A DNA stretch of 64,000 bases from UBA2233 sp002347965 [NCBI: Nitrospirae bacterium UBA2233] (GTDB lineage Bacteria; UBA2233), in NCBI GenBank assembly GCA_002347965.1, contig DDYN01000013.1, positions 32,001 to 96,000 on the forward strand, given 5' to 3'. The first letter of the stretch is position 1, and the number at the start of each line of letters is the position of its first letter. Position numbers and translations under genes: made by a program. This document shows positions 51,089 to 59,721 of the stretch, one piece after another. The notes below the pieces were generated by a model that was not told where the DNA came from, did not search any database, and was given only the letters and a program-made list of their open reading frames with translations.

Positions 51089-52318
51089 ATGAAAAAGGTG
51101 TTAGGGTTTCTTGTCGCGTTGTTGGGTGTAGCGGGCCTAGGCGTGGGGTTTGCCCATGCCGGCTTACTCCCGCCGATCGACCTCGGCCAGGGCAGGGCGC
51201 TGAAATTCTTCTACGAAGCCCAGTTTGGCCTCACATACAGGAACATGGGCTCTGGGGTTACAGGCGATAGGGATACGACCGACTTCAACTTCAGGAGGAA
51301 CAGGTTCGGGGTCATCGGGAAGGCGAACAGGTGGCTTGGGTTCTACGTCCAGAGCGAATACATAGAAGACAGAGTTATCGGGCCTTTGTACGTTGACCTA
51401 TCGGACGAGGACGAGGACTTCTACTTGATAGATGCCCAGCTTCGGCTGGACTTCTACGATTGGCTTCACATCTATGCGGGGAAGCTAAAGCACAGCCTAA
51501 CAAGGGAGAACCTCGAGGCCTGCTTTGAACCCCTGACCTTCGACAGGTCCTTGTTTGCCTACGCGCCGTTCAAGACGAGCCGCGATTACGGCATGCTCGT
51601 GTACGGCAACTTTTACAAGGACATCTTCCAGTACCGCTTCGACATCATGGAGGGTAAGGAATCGGGCGACCTTTCGCCCGAGTCGGCCCCCCGATTTACC
51701 TTCAGGCTGCATGCGAGCTTGCTCGACCCAGAGACGGGCTACGGCTACAGGGGAACCTACATGGGCAAAAAGCGAGTGCTCACGATCGGCGGGTCTTACC
51801 AGTTCGAGCCCAACCCGGTTTATGCCGACCTCGTCAACCACCAGGGGGCAGAGGACTACTCCGCCTACTCTTTTGATGTCTTCTACGAGCAACCGAGCCG
51901 CTACGGGACGTTCACGGCTTCGGCTGCCTATCTCAACGTGGACTTCGAGGATGCCTACAGAAGGATTAACCCGGTAACGGGGGTCCGCCCCGATAGCGGG
52001 GTCATCGGCCAAAACGGCGAGCGTCACGGCTTTTACGTCAAGGGCGGCTACATGCTTCCGCAGAAGGTGGGACCGGGCCGGCTTCAGTTCTTTGGCCGCT
52101 ACGATAAGTTCAAGTTCGCCCACTACGGCTCGGACTACTACTACGGCTACGATAACGACATAGACTGGTACGGGGCCGGGTTCAACTATTACATCCTCGG
52201 TCAGGACTTGAAGCTTACGATGGAGTACTCCTGGACGGACTTCGAGCAGGAAAGCTCCTCCAACAGAAATTTTAGAGACTTCGAGACGTTGCAGTGCTAC
52301 ATCCAAGTCAGGTTTTAA
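51089..52318 (+). CDS. Outer-membrane porin
   Basis: 409 residues from ATG 51089 (GGGAG nine bases upstream; ATG 51056 possible). A signal peptide (about 1-25, ending AHA) precedes a beta-barrel with many alternating aromatic strands (for example RNRFGVIGKANRWLGFYVQSE, DIDWYGAGFNYYI) and a C-terminal Phe (IQVRF), the usual end for outer-membrane insertion. Similar in pattern to phosphate/anion-type porins, but substrate unknown. In this operon it may admit a sulfur compound or seat a cytochrome in the outer membrane. Confidence 0.85.
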   Translation: MKKVLGFLVALLGVAGLGVGFAHAGLLPPIDLGQGRALKFFYEAQFGLTYRNMGSGVTGDRDTTDFNFRRNRFGVIGKANRWLGFYVQSEYIEDRVIGPLYVDLSDEDEDFYLIDAQLRLDFYDWLHIYAGKLKHSLTRENLEACFEPLTFDRSLFAYAPFKTSRDYGMLVYGNFYKDIFQYRFDIMEGKESGDLSPESAPRFTFRLHASLLDPETGYGYRGTYMGKKRVLTIGGSYQFEPNPVYADLVNHQGAEDYSAYSFDVFYEQPSRYGTFTASAAYLNVDFEDAYRRINPVTGVRPDSGVIGQNGERHGFYVKGGYMLPQKVGPGRLQFFGRYDKFKFAHYGSDYYYGYDNDIDWYGAGFNYYILGQDLKLTMEYSWTDFEQESSSNRNFRDFETLQCYIQVRF

Positions 52319-52359
52319 TGCTACAATATAAAGCAATTAACAACCAAAGGGGGGAACCC

Positions 52360-52584
52360 ATGAAAAGGCTTGCGCTTTTAGCCTCGCTCTTTCTTTTCCT
52401 TTGCACAGGACCAGCCTTCGCTAAGGACACCTGCAAGGGGGAGGTCACCTCTGTGAAGGGCAACGAGGTGACGATCAAGGTCAAAGACCCGAAGGGTCTT
52501 AAGGCCGGGGCCAAGGTGGAGATTGAAGCCGAAAAGGAGAACTCCCAAACGAGCGGTGCCTCCGAGATGCTCATGGGCTGCTAG
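52360..52584 (+). CDS. Small exported protein ending in Gly-Cys
   Basis: 74 residues from ATG 52360, with AAGGGGGG upstream. A signal peptide (about 1-22, ending AFA) is followed by a beta-rich OB-like stretch (KGEVTSVKGNEVTIKVKD) with a second Cys at residue 26 or so, and a tail that ends LMGC. The C-terminal Cys and the Cys in the mature N-terminus could bind sulfur or metal. The upstream rhodanese also ends in Gly-Cys. No family is certain. Confidence 0.7.
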   Translation: MKRLALLASLFLFLCTGPAFAKDTCKGEVTSVKGNEVTIKVKDPKGLKAGAKVEIEAEKENSQTSGASEMLMGC

Positions 52585-52597
52585 CGGCTAAGCCCTG

Positions 52598-52631
52598 AAT
52601 AAGGGGGGCTAAAATGCCCCCCTTATTTTTT
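52598..52631 (+). terminator. Strong rho-independent terminator
   Basis: AATAAGGGGGGC-loop-GCCCCCCTTATTTTTT: 12-base-pair GC-rich stem, 6-base loop, then a run of T. It stands between the 74-residue protein and the dodecahaem cytochrome, whose ATG (52638) lies just after it. The downstream genes therefore need read-through or their own promoter. Confidence 0.88.
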
Positions 52632-52637
52632 GCCTTT

Positions 52638-54527
52638 ATGGTCGCCTTAAGAAAAAGCGTCTCCTACGCTGTTTTGCTACCTGCATCTTTGGTGCTGGCT
52701 TCTTGTAGCCCCCTTAAGCCTAAAGAAGCGGGGTGCCTAAGCTGCCATAGAGGGATTGAGCTTACATCCCAAAGCCACGATTTTTCTTGCATCGAATGCC
52801 ATGGGGGAAACCCCTCGGCCGAAGAAAAGGCCCTGGCCCATCGGGGCCTACGCGGGGGCAAGAACCCCTCAAGGCCTTCTATGTGGGAAGAGGGTTGCGG
52901 AAAATGCCATGCCTATCAGCTGGAAAGGCTAAAAAGCTCGATAATGCTCACGAATACCGGGTTCATCGCCAGGCTTGCCAAGGCTTGGGGGCAGGCTCTG
53001 GATCAACCCTACGCAACGGCACCCCTGGAGGGCTACTCCCAAGATGGCGAACCCCTAAAAGCCCATTCCGTAGGAAAGCTTGAAACCCTATCGGCCGAGG
53101 CCTACAGAAAGTTCTGCTCGGCCTGCCATGTGGGCTACGAAAGAAACTGGGGCTACAAAGGCCAGCACGCCTCAGGATGCGCGGCCTGCCATTTCCCGAG
53201 GAACGACGAGGGCACATACGAAGGCGGCGACCCTACGATCCGGGGCAAGTCGGGCTACGCCAAGACGCATAAAATGGAACCGCTGCCCGGCAACGAGGCG
53301 TGTTTTCATTGCCACAACCGCTCCGGGCGCATTGCCTTGACATACCAAGGGCTAGTGGACGGCAACAACGCCCTAGTGCCGACAGCCTCCGGTCTACCAG
53401 GGCCAAGGATGATTTCCGAAGTACGCAACGTCCATTCCATCAGGCCCGACATTCACCACGAGAAGGGCATGGAGTGCGTAGACTGCCATACCTCAAGGGA
53501 GGTCATGGGCGACGGGTATACATACAAAACGATGAATCGTCAGCTTGAAGTCGAGTGCGAGGATTGCCACGGCAGCGCAAAAAGAGCGCCAAAATCCAAG
53601 ACCATCACACGCGAAGACGCACCGCCCCTCAAAGAGTCCGGGTCTTATAAAATGCGGGTCTATTTTGGCGACAGAATGGTGTTGACATCCAAGGGGCGCA
53701 TGTTCTCGAACGTCTTAGAAAAGAAGGGTCGCTACGTGCTCGTGACGAAGAAAAAAGGGCTTCGCCTCGACATAAAGACGATTATGGGTAGCGATGAGCA
53801 CTCCGTAGTCGGCCATGAACGCCTTAGGTGCGATGCCTGCCATACGCAGGCCGTCCCGCAGTGCTACGGCTGCCATACGACTTACGACGAAAGGAGAAGG
53901 TCCTACGATTTCATTAAGGGGGAGAGCTTAACGCAAGGGGGCTTTTTTGAAACGGAGGACCTGCGCACGCTCTACCCCTTCCCATTGGTGGTGGACGAGG
54001 AAGGCCGAATTGCCCCATCCACCCCAGGATGCCAAACGCTTTTGACCTACATCGACAAGAACGGCCTTACGCTGTTTGAAGACCTTATCCCGAACTACGA
54101 AGGAGCCCGTGAGTTCAAATTCGTCCCCTTATTTTCCCACAGCGTGGGAGAAAAGGCCGTAGGGTGCCGCGAGTGCCACTATAACCCCGCCTTCGTGGGC
54201 CTGGGCAACGGGCTTGTTTCTTTAAAAGCAAAAACAATAACGAGCCCGATGAGGTGCGCTGCAACAGGCCTACCGCTAAATTCGATCATGGAAATAAAAA
54301 ACGGGGTCATCCTCTCTGAAACGGCCGTGTCGCGTGAGGGCGCAAGGCCTTTAAACAAACAGGAAATCCAAAGTTTCTTCAGGGCAAACCTTTGTGTAAC
54401 ATGTCACGATAAACCTGACCCCAGGGTGTATGGCAAGAATATCGATACGGCTCGCATTCCTGTTTGCCTTGATCTTGCCGATCCTTCGAGCGGAATCCGG
54501 CGGCACCCCCCAAAAGCCCTGCCTTAG
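52638..54527 (+). CDS. Dodecahaem c-type cytochrome lipoprotein
   Basis: 629 residues. The lipobox LVLASC (about 18-23) makes it lipid-anchored. Twelve CXXCH sites: CLSCH, CIECH, CGKCH, CSACH, CAACH, CFHCH, CVDCH, CEDCH, CDACH, CYGCH, CRECH, CVTCH. The first eight match the order and spacers of the nonahaem cytochrome at 40328. A large central part (about 340-450) between haem 8 and haem 9 has no haem and may be a binding or catalytic domain. ATG 52638 has no binding site and follows a terminator; a start further upstream would lie inside the hairpin. It overlaps the next cytochrome by 98 bases. Confidence 0.88.
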   Translation: MVALRKSVSYAVLLPASLVLASCSPLKPKEAGCLSCHRGIELTSQSHDFSCIECHGGNPSAEEKALAHRGLRGGKNPSRPSMWEEGCGKCHAYQLERLKSSIMLTNTGFIARLAKAWGQALDQPYATAPLEGYSQDGEPLKAHSVGKLETLSAEAYRKFCSACHVGYERNWGYKGQHASGCAACHFPRNDEGTYEGGDPTIRGKSGYAKTHKMEPLPGNEACFHCHNRSGRIALTYQGLVDGNNALVPTASGLPGPRMISEVRNVHSIRPDIHHEKGMECVDCHTSREVMGDGYTYKTMNRQLEVECEDCHGSAKRAPKSKTITREDAPPLKESGSYKMRVYFGDRMVLTSKGRMFSNVLEKKGRYVLVTKKKGLRLDIKTIMGSDEHSVVGHERLRCDACHTQAVPQCYGCHTTYDERRRSYDFIKGESLTQGGFFETEDLRTLYPFPLVVDEEGRIAPSTPGCQTLLTYIDKNGLTLFEDLIPNYEGAREFKFVPLFSHSVGEKAVGCRECHYNPAFVGLGNGLVSLKAKTITSPMRCAATGLPLNSIMEIKNGVILSETAVSREGARPLNKQEIQSFFRANLCVTCHDKPDPRVYGKNIDTARIPVCLDLADPSSGIRRHPPKALP

Positions 54528-55686
54528 CTGCCATAAGGGGGTAAGAACCGACCCCGCGCACGCTGGGCTTGCCTGCGAGAGCTGCCATGCCAACGGCAAG
54601 ATGCATGCTAAAGCCCCCGAAGACCCCAAGGCATGCCTTGGCTGTCATCCGGGGCATGAGGGCATCTTAAAAGGGCCGATGGCAACCCGCCGAAATGAAG
54701 AAAAAATCGTCCAAAGGGCCTTAGGCAAGGTTGCCCCCGGCTTTTTTAAAGACCGCTGCTCTGGCTGCCATCTACAAGGGTGCCTTGATTGCCACGGCGC
54801 AGCAAGCGGTGCCCACGGGGTTGCCATGCCCGACAACAATGCGTGCCTTGCATGCCATAACGACTACTTCACGGGGATAGAGTACACAGGGCTTGCCGTA
54901 AGAGAAGACCACGAGCGCTACCAAAGAGGGCCGTTGTTCAGGGGGCAGCACTACCAAAGGATGCTGCCCGACGTCCACCACGAGAAAGGACTGAACTGCA
55001 CGGCCTGCCACACGATGCAAGGACACTCAAGCGGAAAGACGGCCGCAAAACCTTGCCTTAGCTGCCATCCGAGTCCAAGCCGGTCCGTGCTCGAGCACAG
55101 GATCGCCCCGCACATGGAAAAAATGGAGTGTTCCGCGTGCCATTCCGCGTGGGCCGCTCAAGAGTACGGCACGTTTATCATAAGGGCCGGTGACGAAAAG
55201 GGCGCAAAAGCCTTTAAGAGCATTCGTCACTTAGGGGGGAACGACTTTAAGGGAAGTTATCTAAAAGATTACGGCCCGCCGCCCGTAGGGCTTAACGCCA
55301 AGGGAATCTACAGCCCTATAAGGCCGGAGTTTATCTTTTTCTTCAGCCAAACCAGGGTCGATGAGTCGCCTCGCGATAACCTCCTTCTTGGGGCGTTTTG
55401 GAAGGCCTTCTTCCCGCACACCGTCCGGAGGGAGACCGCACTTTGTCCTTCTTGTCACAACAACGCCAGGCGCTTTATCCGTGCAAACCCCAAAGACGAC
55501 GTCTATGATATAAGAAAAGACGGCCTCCCTTTGGCCTCGTTTTTCACGTCAGAGGGCCAGGAGGTAATAAACGGCTCTTTTGTGAGCGATCGTATTTTTA
55601 GTGAGCGTATCCAAAAGGAGGGCACTCATCCCTACTCCAAGCTTCTTATCGAAAAATGGTCCCAGGTGTTAGAGAACCTCCCATGA
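54430..55686 (+). CDS. Decahaem c-type cytochrome
   Basis: 418 residues with a signal peptide (about 1-20) and ten CXXCH sites: CLSCH, CESCH, CLGCH, CSGCH, CLDCH, CLACH, CTACH, CLSCH, CSACH, CPSCH. The N-terminal haems are packed closely, while a long haem-free C-terminal part (about 250-330) precedes the last haem. The start ATG 54430 lies inside the dodecahaem gene in another frame (98-base overlap), and its stop overlaps the Rieske start as ATGA. It probably passes electrons between the dodecahaem protein and complex 2. Confidence 0.87.
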   Translation: MARISIRLAFLFALILPILRAESGGTPQKPCLSCHKGVRTDPAHAGLACESCHANGKMHAKAPEDPKACLGCHPGHEGILKGPMATRRNEEKIVQRALGKVAPGFFKDRCSGCHLQGCLDCHGAASGAHGVAMPDNNACLACHNDYFTGIEYTGLAVREDHERYQRGPLFRGQHYQRMLPDVHHEKGLNCTACHTMQGHSSGKTAAKPCLSCHPSPSRSVLEHRIAPHMEKMECSACHSAWAAQEYGTFIIRAGDEKGAKAFKSIRHLGGNDFKGSYLKDYGPPPVGLNAKGIYSPIRPEFIFFFSQTRVDESPRDNLLLGAFWKAFFPHTVRRETALCPSCHNNARRFIRANPKDDVYDIRKDGLPLASFFTSEGQEVINGSFVSDRIFSERIQKEGTHPYSKLLIEKWSQVLENLP

Positions 55687-56069
55687 CAAGGCGCAAGTTT
55701 TTCAGGCTGCTCGGTGCGGGAGTAGCAATAGGGTTCGTTTACAAGTACTTTAGGCCTAGCAGCACCGGAAGAAGCCGGCAACTGGCGGTTAGTGCGCTTT
55801 CTGTGCCCAAAGGGGGCGCACTCGTCATGCCAAAGCAGCACTTGGCCGTTATAAGCCTTCAAGGGGGACCGCTTGCGTTGGATATGACCTGCACACATTT
55901 AGGATGCATCGTCCAACCAAACGAAGATGGGTTCCTTTGTCCCTGCCACGGCAGCGCGTTCGCACCCGATGGGTCGCTCCTTAAAGGGCCGGCTAAGAAG
56001 CCCTTATTAAGGCTCCCCGTGCATTCCGGGGGAGATAGGCTCATCGTTAATCTGCAGGCAGAGGCTTAG
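55683..56069 (+). CDS. Rieske [2Fe-2S] protein of complex 2
   Basis: 128 residues from ATG 55683. TRRKFFRLLGAGVAIGF is a Tat signal-anchor. CTHLGC and CPCHGS hold the cluster ligands. The C-terminal LKGPAKKPLLRL is like the LKGPAPRPLKRL of the other Rieske protein at 42713, so the two are paralogues. Coupled to the decahaem gene and followed four bases later by a cytochrome b. Confidence 0.93.
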   Translation: MTRRKFFRLLGAGVAIGFVYKYFRPSSTGRSRQLAVSALSVPKGGALVMPKQHLAVISLQGGPLALDMTCTHLGCIVQPNEDGFLCPCHGSAFAPDGSLLKGPAKKPLLRLPVHSGGDRLIVNLQAEA

Positions 56070-56073
56070 CGCC

Positions 56074-56688
56074 ATGAAGGAGTTGCTGCTACACATTTTT
56101 CCAAGGTACGTGTACAAGGACGAGCTTAAAATCACCTACACGTTTTGCCTTGGAGGTTTGGCCTTAAGCGCCTTTTTGCTGCTCGTTGTGAGCGGCGTGC
56201 TCCTTGCCTTCTACTACAGGCCGGACCCAAACGGAGCCTTCGCCTCCATCCTTTTCATCGAAGAGCACGTCTTCCTGGGGCGCTTTTTAAGGGATTTGCA
56301 CAGGCTTTCGAGTAACGTATTCCTCGTCTTGATCCTCCTGCACGCCCTAAGGGTGGTTCTTACGGGCTCGTTCAGGTTTCGAACCTACAACTGGTGTGTC
56401 GGGCTTTTTCTCATGGCCGCGGGGGTGTTTGCGGCCTACACGGGCTATGCCCTGCCCATGGACCAGGTTGGTTTCTGGGCGAGCAAGACGGGAATGACGC
56501 TTCTAGAGGCCGTTCCTTTGGGATCATGGATCGGCCATGTAATACTCCCGGACGGAGCCGGAGGGGCGCTTACACTCGTCAGGTTCTACCTCTTGCATGC
56601 GATAATCCTTCCTTTGGTGATCGTGGCGCTCGTTTCCGTACATTTTTACCGGATCCGTAAAGATGGCGGCCTCCTTCCTTACCTCTAA
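56074..56688 (+). CDS. Cytochrome b N-terminal half (b6-like) of Rieske/b complex 2
   Basis: 204 residues with four helices. Haem ligand pairs appear in RDLHRLSSNVFLVLILLHALR and LLHAIILPLVIVALVSVHFYRIRKDGG. GLFLMAAGVFAAYTGYALPMDQVGFW is the typical third-helix segment of cytochrome b (Gly-rich with the PMDQ motif). Paralogue of the gene at 42063, but better preserved at the quinol site. Confidence 0.92.
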   Translation: MKELLLHIFPRYVYKDELKITYTFCLGGLALSAFLLLVVSGVLLAFYYRPDPNGAFASILFIEEHVFLGRFLRDLHRLSSNVFLVLILLHALRVVLTGSFRFRTYNWCVGLFLMAAGVFAAYTGYALPMDQVGFWASKTGMTLLEAVPLGSWIGHVILPDGAGGALTLVRFYLLHAIILPLVIVALVSVHFYRIRKDGGLLPYL

Positions 56689-57127
56689 AAAGAAGCGGCC
56701 GATGGAAAGGGAACGCCTTAGGGCAAACCCGTGCTTCTTAAGGCTTATATCAAAAGCCTTCTTGGTGTTCACTGCCGTTGTTTGCCTCACGGCCCTGCTC
56801 TTTTACGACTCGCCGCTAAGCCCCCCGGCGGATCCGACGACCCCGCCAAACCCCGCCAAGTCGGCCTGGTTCCTCCTTTGGGTCCAAGAGCTGGTGAGCT
56901 ACTCTTCTCTATTGGTGTATTTGATAGTCTTCTTCGGCGTTGCGCTTTGGTTCTTGCCCCATCTTTTGAGCGCTCCGGCAGAGCCGGCGGCGTCTTGGTT
57001 CAAAAGGCAAGATGCACCCGCATGGCTTCCCGTGATGATCGGCCTTGTTTGCGTCCTAACGCTCACGGCATACGCCGCGTTTTTTAGGGGTGAGAATTGG
57101 CAAAGCACGTTTCCTTGGCCTTTCTAG
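56663..57127 (+). CDS. Cytochrome b C-terminal half (subunit IV-like) of complex 2
   Basis: 154 residues from ATG 56663, overlapping the previous gene by 26 bases (ATG 56702 is an alternative). Three hydrophobic helices. PPADPTTPPNPAKSAWFLLWVQELVSY corresponds to the Pro-rich loop and the PEWYF region of subunit IV, here with KSAWFLLWVQE. It completes the split cytochrome b with the previous gene. Confidence 0.85.
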   Translation: MAASFLTSKKKRPMERERLRANPCFLRLISKAFLVFTAVVCLTALLFYDSPLSPPADPTTPPNPAKSAWFLLWVQELVSYSSLLVYLIVFFGVALWFLPHLLSAPAEPAASWFKRQDAPAWLPVMIGLVCVLTLTAYAAFFRGENWQSTFPWPF

Positions 57128-57882
57128 CGCTTGTCATGGGACTATCGTACTCCCTGTCGGCAGAAGAGCTCTGCCTTGAGTGTCATGCGGGACATTTTCA
57201 GGATTATGCCCGTTGTATCGCATGCCATAGGGGGATGGACAACACCACGAGGAAAGAGCTTGCCCACTCTAACCTCGTGTACGGAAAGGCGGCCTATTTC
57301 TTGATACCCGAGAGCCCTTATACAAGCCAAGGTAAGGAAATCATAAAAAAGGCAGGTTGCAGGCGTTGTCATAGTATCGGCGGCAAGGGGGGAGGCTTGG
57401 CCACTAGCCTTGATGTTTCGGTCAACAAAAAGCCTTTCGAGTGGGTCGCTAAGAGCTTAAGGGAACCCGTAGATTTCATGCCAAACTTCCGCTTTCACCA
57501 AGCCCAGCTAGAAATGGTGATCGGGGCCCTCCTTAGCTTTGCAAACGCTCGGCATGACGGCAGCAAGCCTCAGCCTTTGGCCTTCCAGGTCCATTTCAGG
57601 CAAGAGGAGGGGCAAAGCCAACACGCCTTCAGCAAACACTGCGGGGGTTGCCACAGGCTGCTCTCTAAGGCTAACGGGCCTTTGGGTGGGGGAAGCGATG
57701 CCCCCAACCTGAGCGGACTGTTCGGAGGGTTTTATCCAAACGACCCGGAAATTGGGCCTATGAACGCCGAAAAGCTCGCCGAGTGGGTCAAGAACCCGAG
57801 GGCCATCAAGCCCGCGGCTTCCATGCCCCCTTTGCGCTTGAGCGAACAAGAACTGACGGAGGTTATCTCGGCCCTAGAATAG
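57097..57882 (+). CDS. Tetrahaem c-type cytochrome with two cytochrome c folds
   Basis: 261 residues from a TTG start with GGGG upstream, overlapping the previous gene by 31 bases. A signal peptide (about 1-22) is followed by two close CXXCH sites (CLECH, CIACH) and then two cytochrome c domains with CRRCH (about 88) and CGGCH (about 185), each with a downstream Met (DFMPNF, SMPPLRL) as distal ligand. Likely the direct partner of the complex 2 Rieske/b subunits. Confidence 0.87.
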   Translation: MAKHVSLAFLALVMGLSYSLSAEELCLECHAGHFQDYARCIACHRGMDNTTRKELAHSNLVYGKAAYFLIPESPYTSQGKEIIKKAGCRRCHSIGGKGGGLATSLDVSVNKKPFEWVAKSLREPVDFMPNFRFHQAQLEMVIGALLSFANARHDGSKPQPLAFQVHFRQEEGQSQHAFSKHCGGCHRLLSKANGPLGGGSDAPNLSGLFGGFYPNDPEIGPMNAEKLAEWVKNPRAIKPAASMPPLRLSEQELTEVISALE

Positions 57883-57918
57883 GCATGGCCTTAACAAACA
57901 CCCAAGGAGGTGATCGGC

Positions 57919-58542
57919 GTGATAAGGTTAATCGTGGTAGGCGCTCTATCTTGCTTTTTCATGTTTATCGGCCCCCATGCTGCCCGTGCCGGGGTTTTTG
58001 AGGTCAACGAGGACATGTGTCCTGCACCGGGGGAGGAGGCGATCATCTACCAAGCGGAAGCCGGGCCCACGCTGGCAACATGCGACCCCCTTTTTCTTGA
58101 GGATACCGCAAGGATACGGGGCGTTGTAGAGCTAACGCCCCGTTCTTTCACGCTAAAAGACGCGATTCAAGGACCGAACGGGCTCATAAGCACGCTCGGC
58201 GATGACATGGCCTTTTTGATTGTCACCATCTCCGTGGACAACATATCGGATACCAACCTAACGATCAGCCCCAACAACTTTTTTCTCATAAACCCTCAAA
58301 GCGGCTCTTTCACCACCCCAAGCACTTTGGCGCTTCAGAATGATCCGAGAGTATCGCCGGGCACCATGGGGCTCCTTTCGGTCGTCCCGCCGGGTGGGAA
58401 TATTATATACAACGTGGTTCTTCCATGTTTTAAGGCTTGGGTTAAGGCAAGGGAGGTGCAGCTTGGTTTTTTGTACACCTATGACCCCTTGAGCCTATTT
58501 CGGCCCAAGCAGCCAGCCGTAGTTTGGGAGCTGTTTCGGTAG
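57919..58542 (+). CDS. Exported protein of unknown function
   Basis: 207 residues from GTG 57919, which has AAGGAGG eight bases upstream. A signal peptide (about 1-26, ending ARA) precedes a beta-rich domain with DDMAFLIVTISVDNISDTNLT and a Gly/Pro-rich end; such beta-sandwich parts occur in many envelope proteins. Two Cys in the first 45 residues. Last gene of the rightward operon, 36 bases after the tetrahaem cytochrome. No family recognised. Confidence 0.7.
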   Translation: MIRLIVVGALSCFFMFIGPHAARAGVFEVNEDMCPAPGEEAIIYQAEAGPTLATCDPLFLEDTARIRGVVELTPRSFTLKDAIQGPNGLISTLGDDMAFLIVTISVDNISDTNLTISPNNFFLINPQSGSFTTPSTLALQNDPRVSPGTMGLLSVVPPGGNIIYNVVLPCFKAWVKAREVQLGFLYTYDPLSLFRPKQPAVVWELFR

Positions 58543-58642
58543 CCCAAAGGGGCCGTTCTTGTAAAGAACGGGTAAAACGCCCGCGTTGTCACACCCTTGA
58601 AAGGCCTGGTACAATGACGTCGGCAATAATGGCTGGAGTACC

Positions 58643-58801
58643 TTGGCTTTGACCATGAAGCAGGTACGCTTAGGTTTATCGTGCAGGCCGCCGGTTGAGC
58701 AGGCCATGAAATATTACGGTTTGAGCGAAGGGACATTTTTAGACTTCGCCGGCCCCTTGGGAGTGCCCACGCAGAGGGATAATGGAAATAGAAGGGCCTA
58801 A
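58643..58801 (+). CDS. Possible small gene before the PAS-STAS gene
   Basis: 52 residues from TTG 58643 (GGAG four bases upstream) or 48 from ATG 58655. Its last 20 bases overlap the next gene's start, which suggests coupling. Sequence such as VEQAMKYYGLSEGTFLDFAG is protein-like, but no family is recognised. The preceding 100 bases (58543-58642) carry no other gene. Confidence 0.4.
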   Translation: MALTMKQVRLGLSCRPPVEQAMKYYGLSEGTFLDFAGPLGVPTQRDNGNRRA

Positions 58802-59561
58802 GACCCTCAAGAACCCGGGGGTTCGTGATAATTTTTACGAGGAGCTGTTTGCGATCCTGCCCGTGGGGTTCTTCTCGACGGACCCTCAAACATCCAAGAT
58901 CCTCGATGCCAACCCCGCCTTTCAAAGGATGCTCGGGTTTTCTTTTGAAGAGCTGAAGGAACTGACTTGGATGGATTTGACACCAGAGCGCTACCTGGCA
59001 CAAAACCTCGAAGAGGACCAAAGGGCGCTGACAAAGAAAGAGGCCGTGTTCACGAGGAAGCACTACAAGCGCAAGGACGGCTCGGAGGTCCCCGTGATGC
59101 TCTCTACTCGGGTGCTTTTCAACCCGAACCGCAAAAAGGAAGTGTTTTGCAACTTTGTCGTGGACCTTACCGAGACTCTCGAGCAAGAAGAGGCCATCCT
59201 TAAGCTGTCCTTTCCCGTTTTGCCCATCCTAAGGCATGTAGCTCTCGTTCCTTTGATAGGCAGGCTCCACGCAGGAAGGATCAAAGATTTAGAGGGCGTC
59301 CTCGTAAAGCGTCTCGAAAAGGACAGGCCGCGCGTGATCGTCTTCGATTTTTCCGGGTGCGTGATCGAGGACCCGGACGTGGCCTCGGTTGTCTTAGGGG
59401 TGTTCACGATGGTCCGGCTACTTGGCATAACCCCGGCTGTCGCAGGGATTCCCCCAAACCTTGCCCTGGCTTTGGCCTCAAACGGCTACCTTCTAGACCA
59501 AATACCCGTCTACAGCACCCTTGAGCAGGCGCTGCAGGCTGCTATCGGTTCCAATCTTTAG
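58782..59561 (+). CDS. PAS-STAS domain protein, RsbR-like
   Basis: 259 residues. A PAS domain (about 20-130: NFYEELFAILPVGFFSTDP, ILDANPAFQRMLGFSFEEL, KRKDGSEVPVMLST) is followed by a STAS domain (about 145-255) with LSFPVLPILRHVALVPLIGRL, RPRVIVFDFSGC and VVLGVFTMVRLLGITPAVAG. RsbR-type proteins sense a signal and form a stressosome with RsbS and RsbT, but neither is nearby. The conserved phosphorylated Thr/Ser of STAS is not obvious (DFSGC). Following the respiratory cluster, it could sense redox or a ligand. Confidence 0.85.
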   Translation: MEIEGPKTLKNPGVRDNFYEELFAILPVGFFSTDPQTSKILDANPAFQRMLGFSFEELKELTWMDLTPERYLAQNLEEDQRALTKKEAVFTRKHYKRKDGSEVPVMLSTRVLFNPNRKKEVFCNFVVDLTETLEQEEAILKLSFPVLPILRHVALVPLIGRLHAGRIKDLEGVLVKRLEKDRPRVIVFDFSGCVIEDPDVASVVLGVFTMVRLLGITPAVAGIPPNLALALASNGYLLDQIPVYSTLEQALQAAIGSNL

Positions 59562-59721
59562 CCGCACGCCCAAGGCCGCCGGTTAACGGCTTGAACGACA
59601 TGCCGACCGAATTACGCGCCACAGGCTTATCTTTGTGCTCATCTTTGGCATACTTGCCAGCAAGGCTTCAAGCGGCTGGGTGTCCCCGCCCTTTTGGCGT
59701 TTCGCGGGTGCCAGGACGGGT

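Noticed and set aside
51497-52336. Minus-strand 279-residue open frame opposite the porin
   Set aside because: Val/Glu/Ala-rich with no motifs; explained by codon bias of the porin on the other strand.
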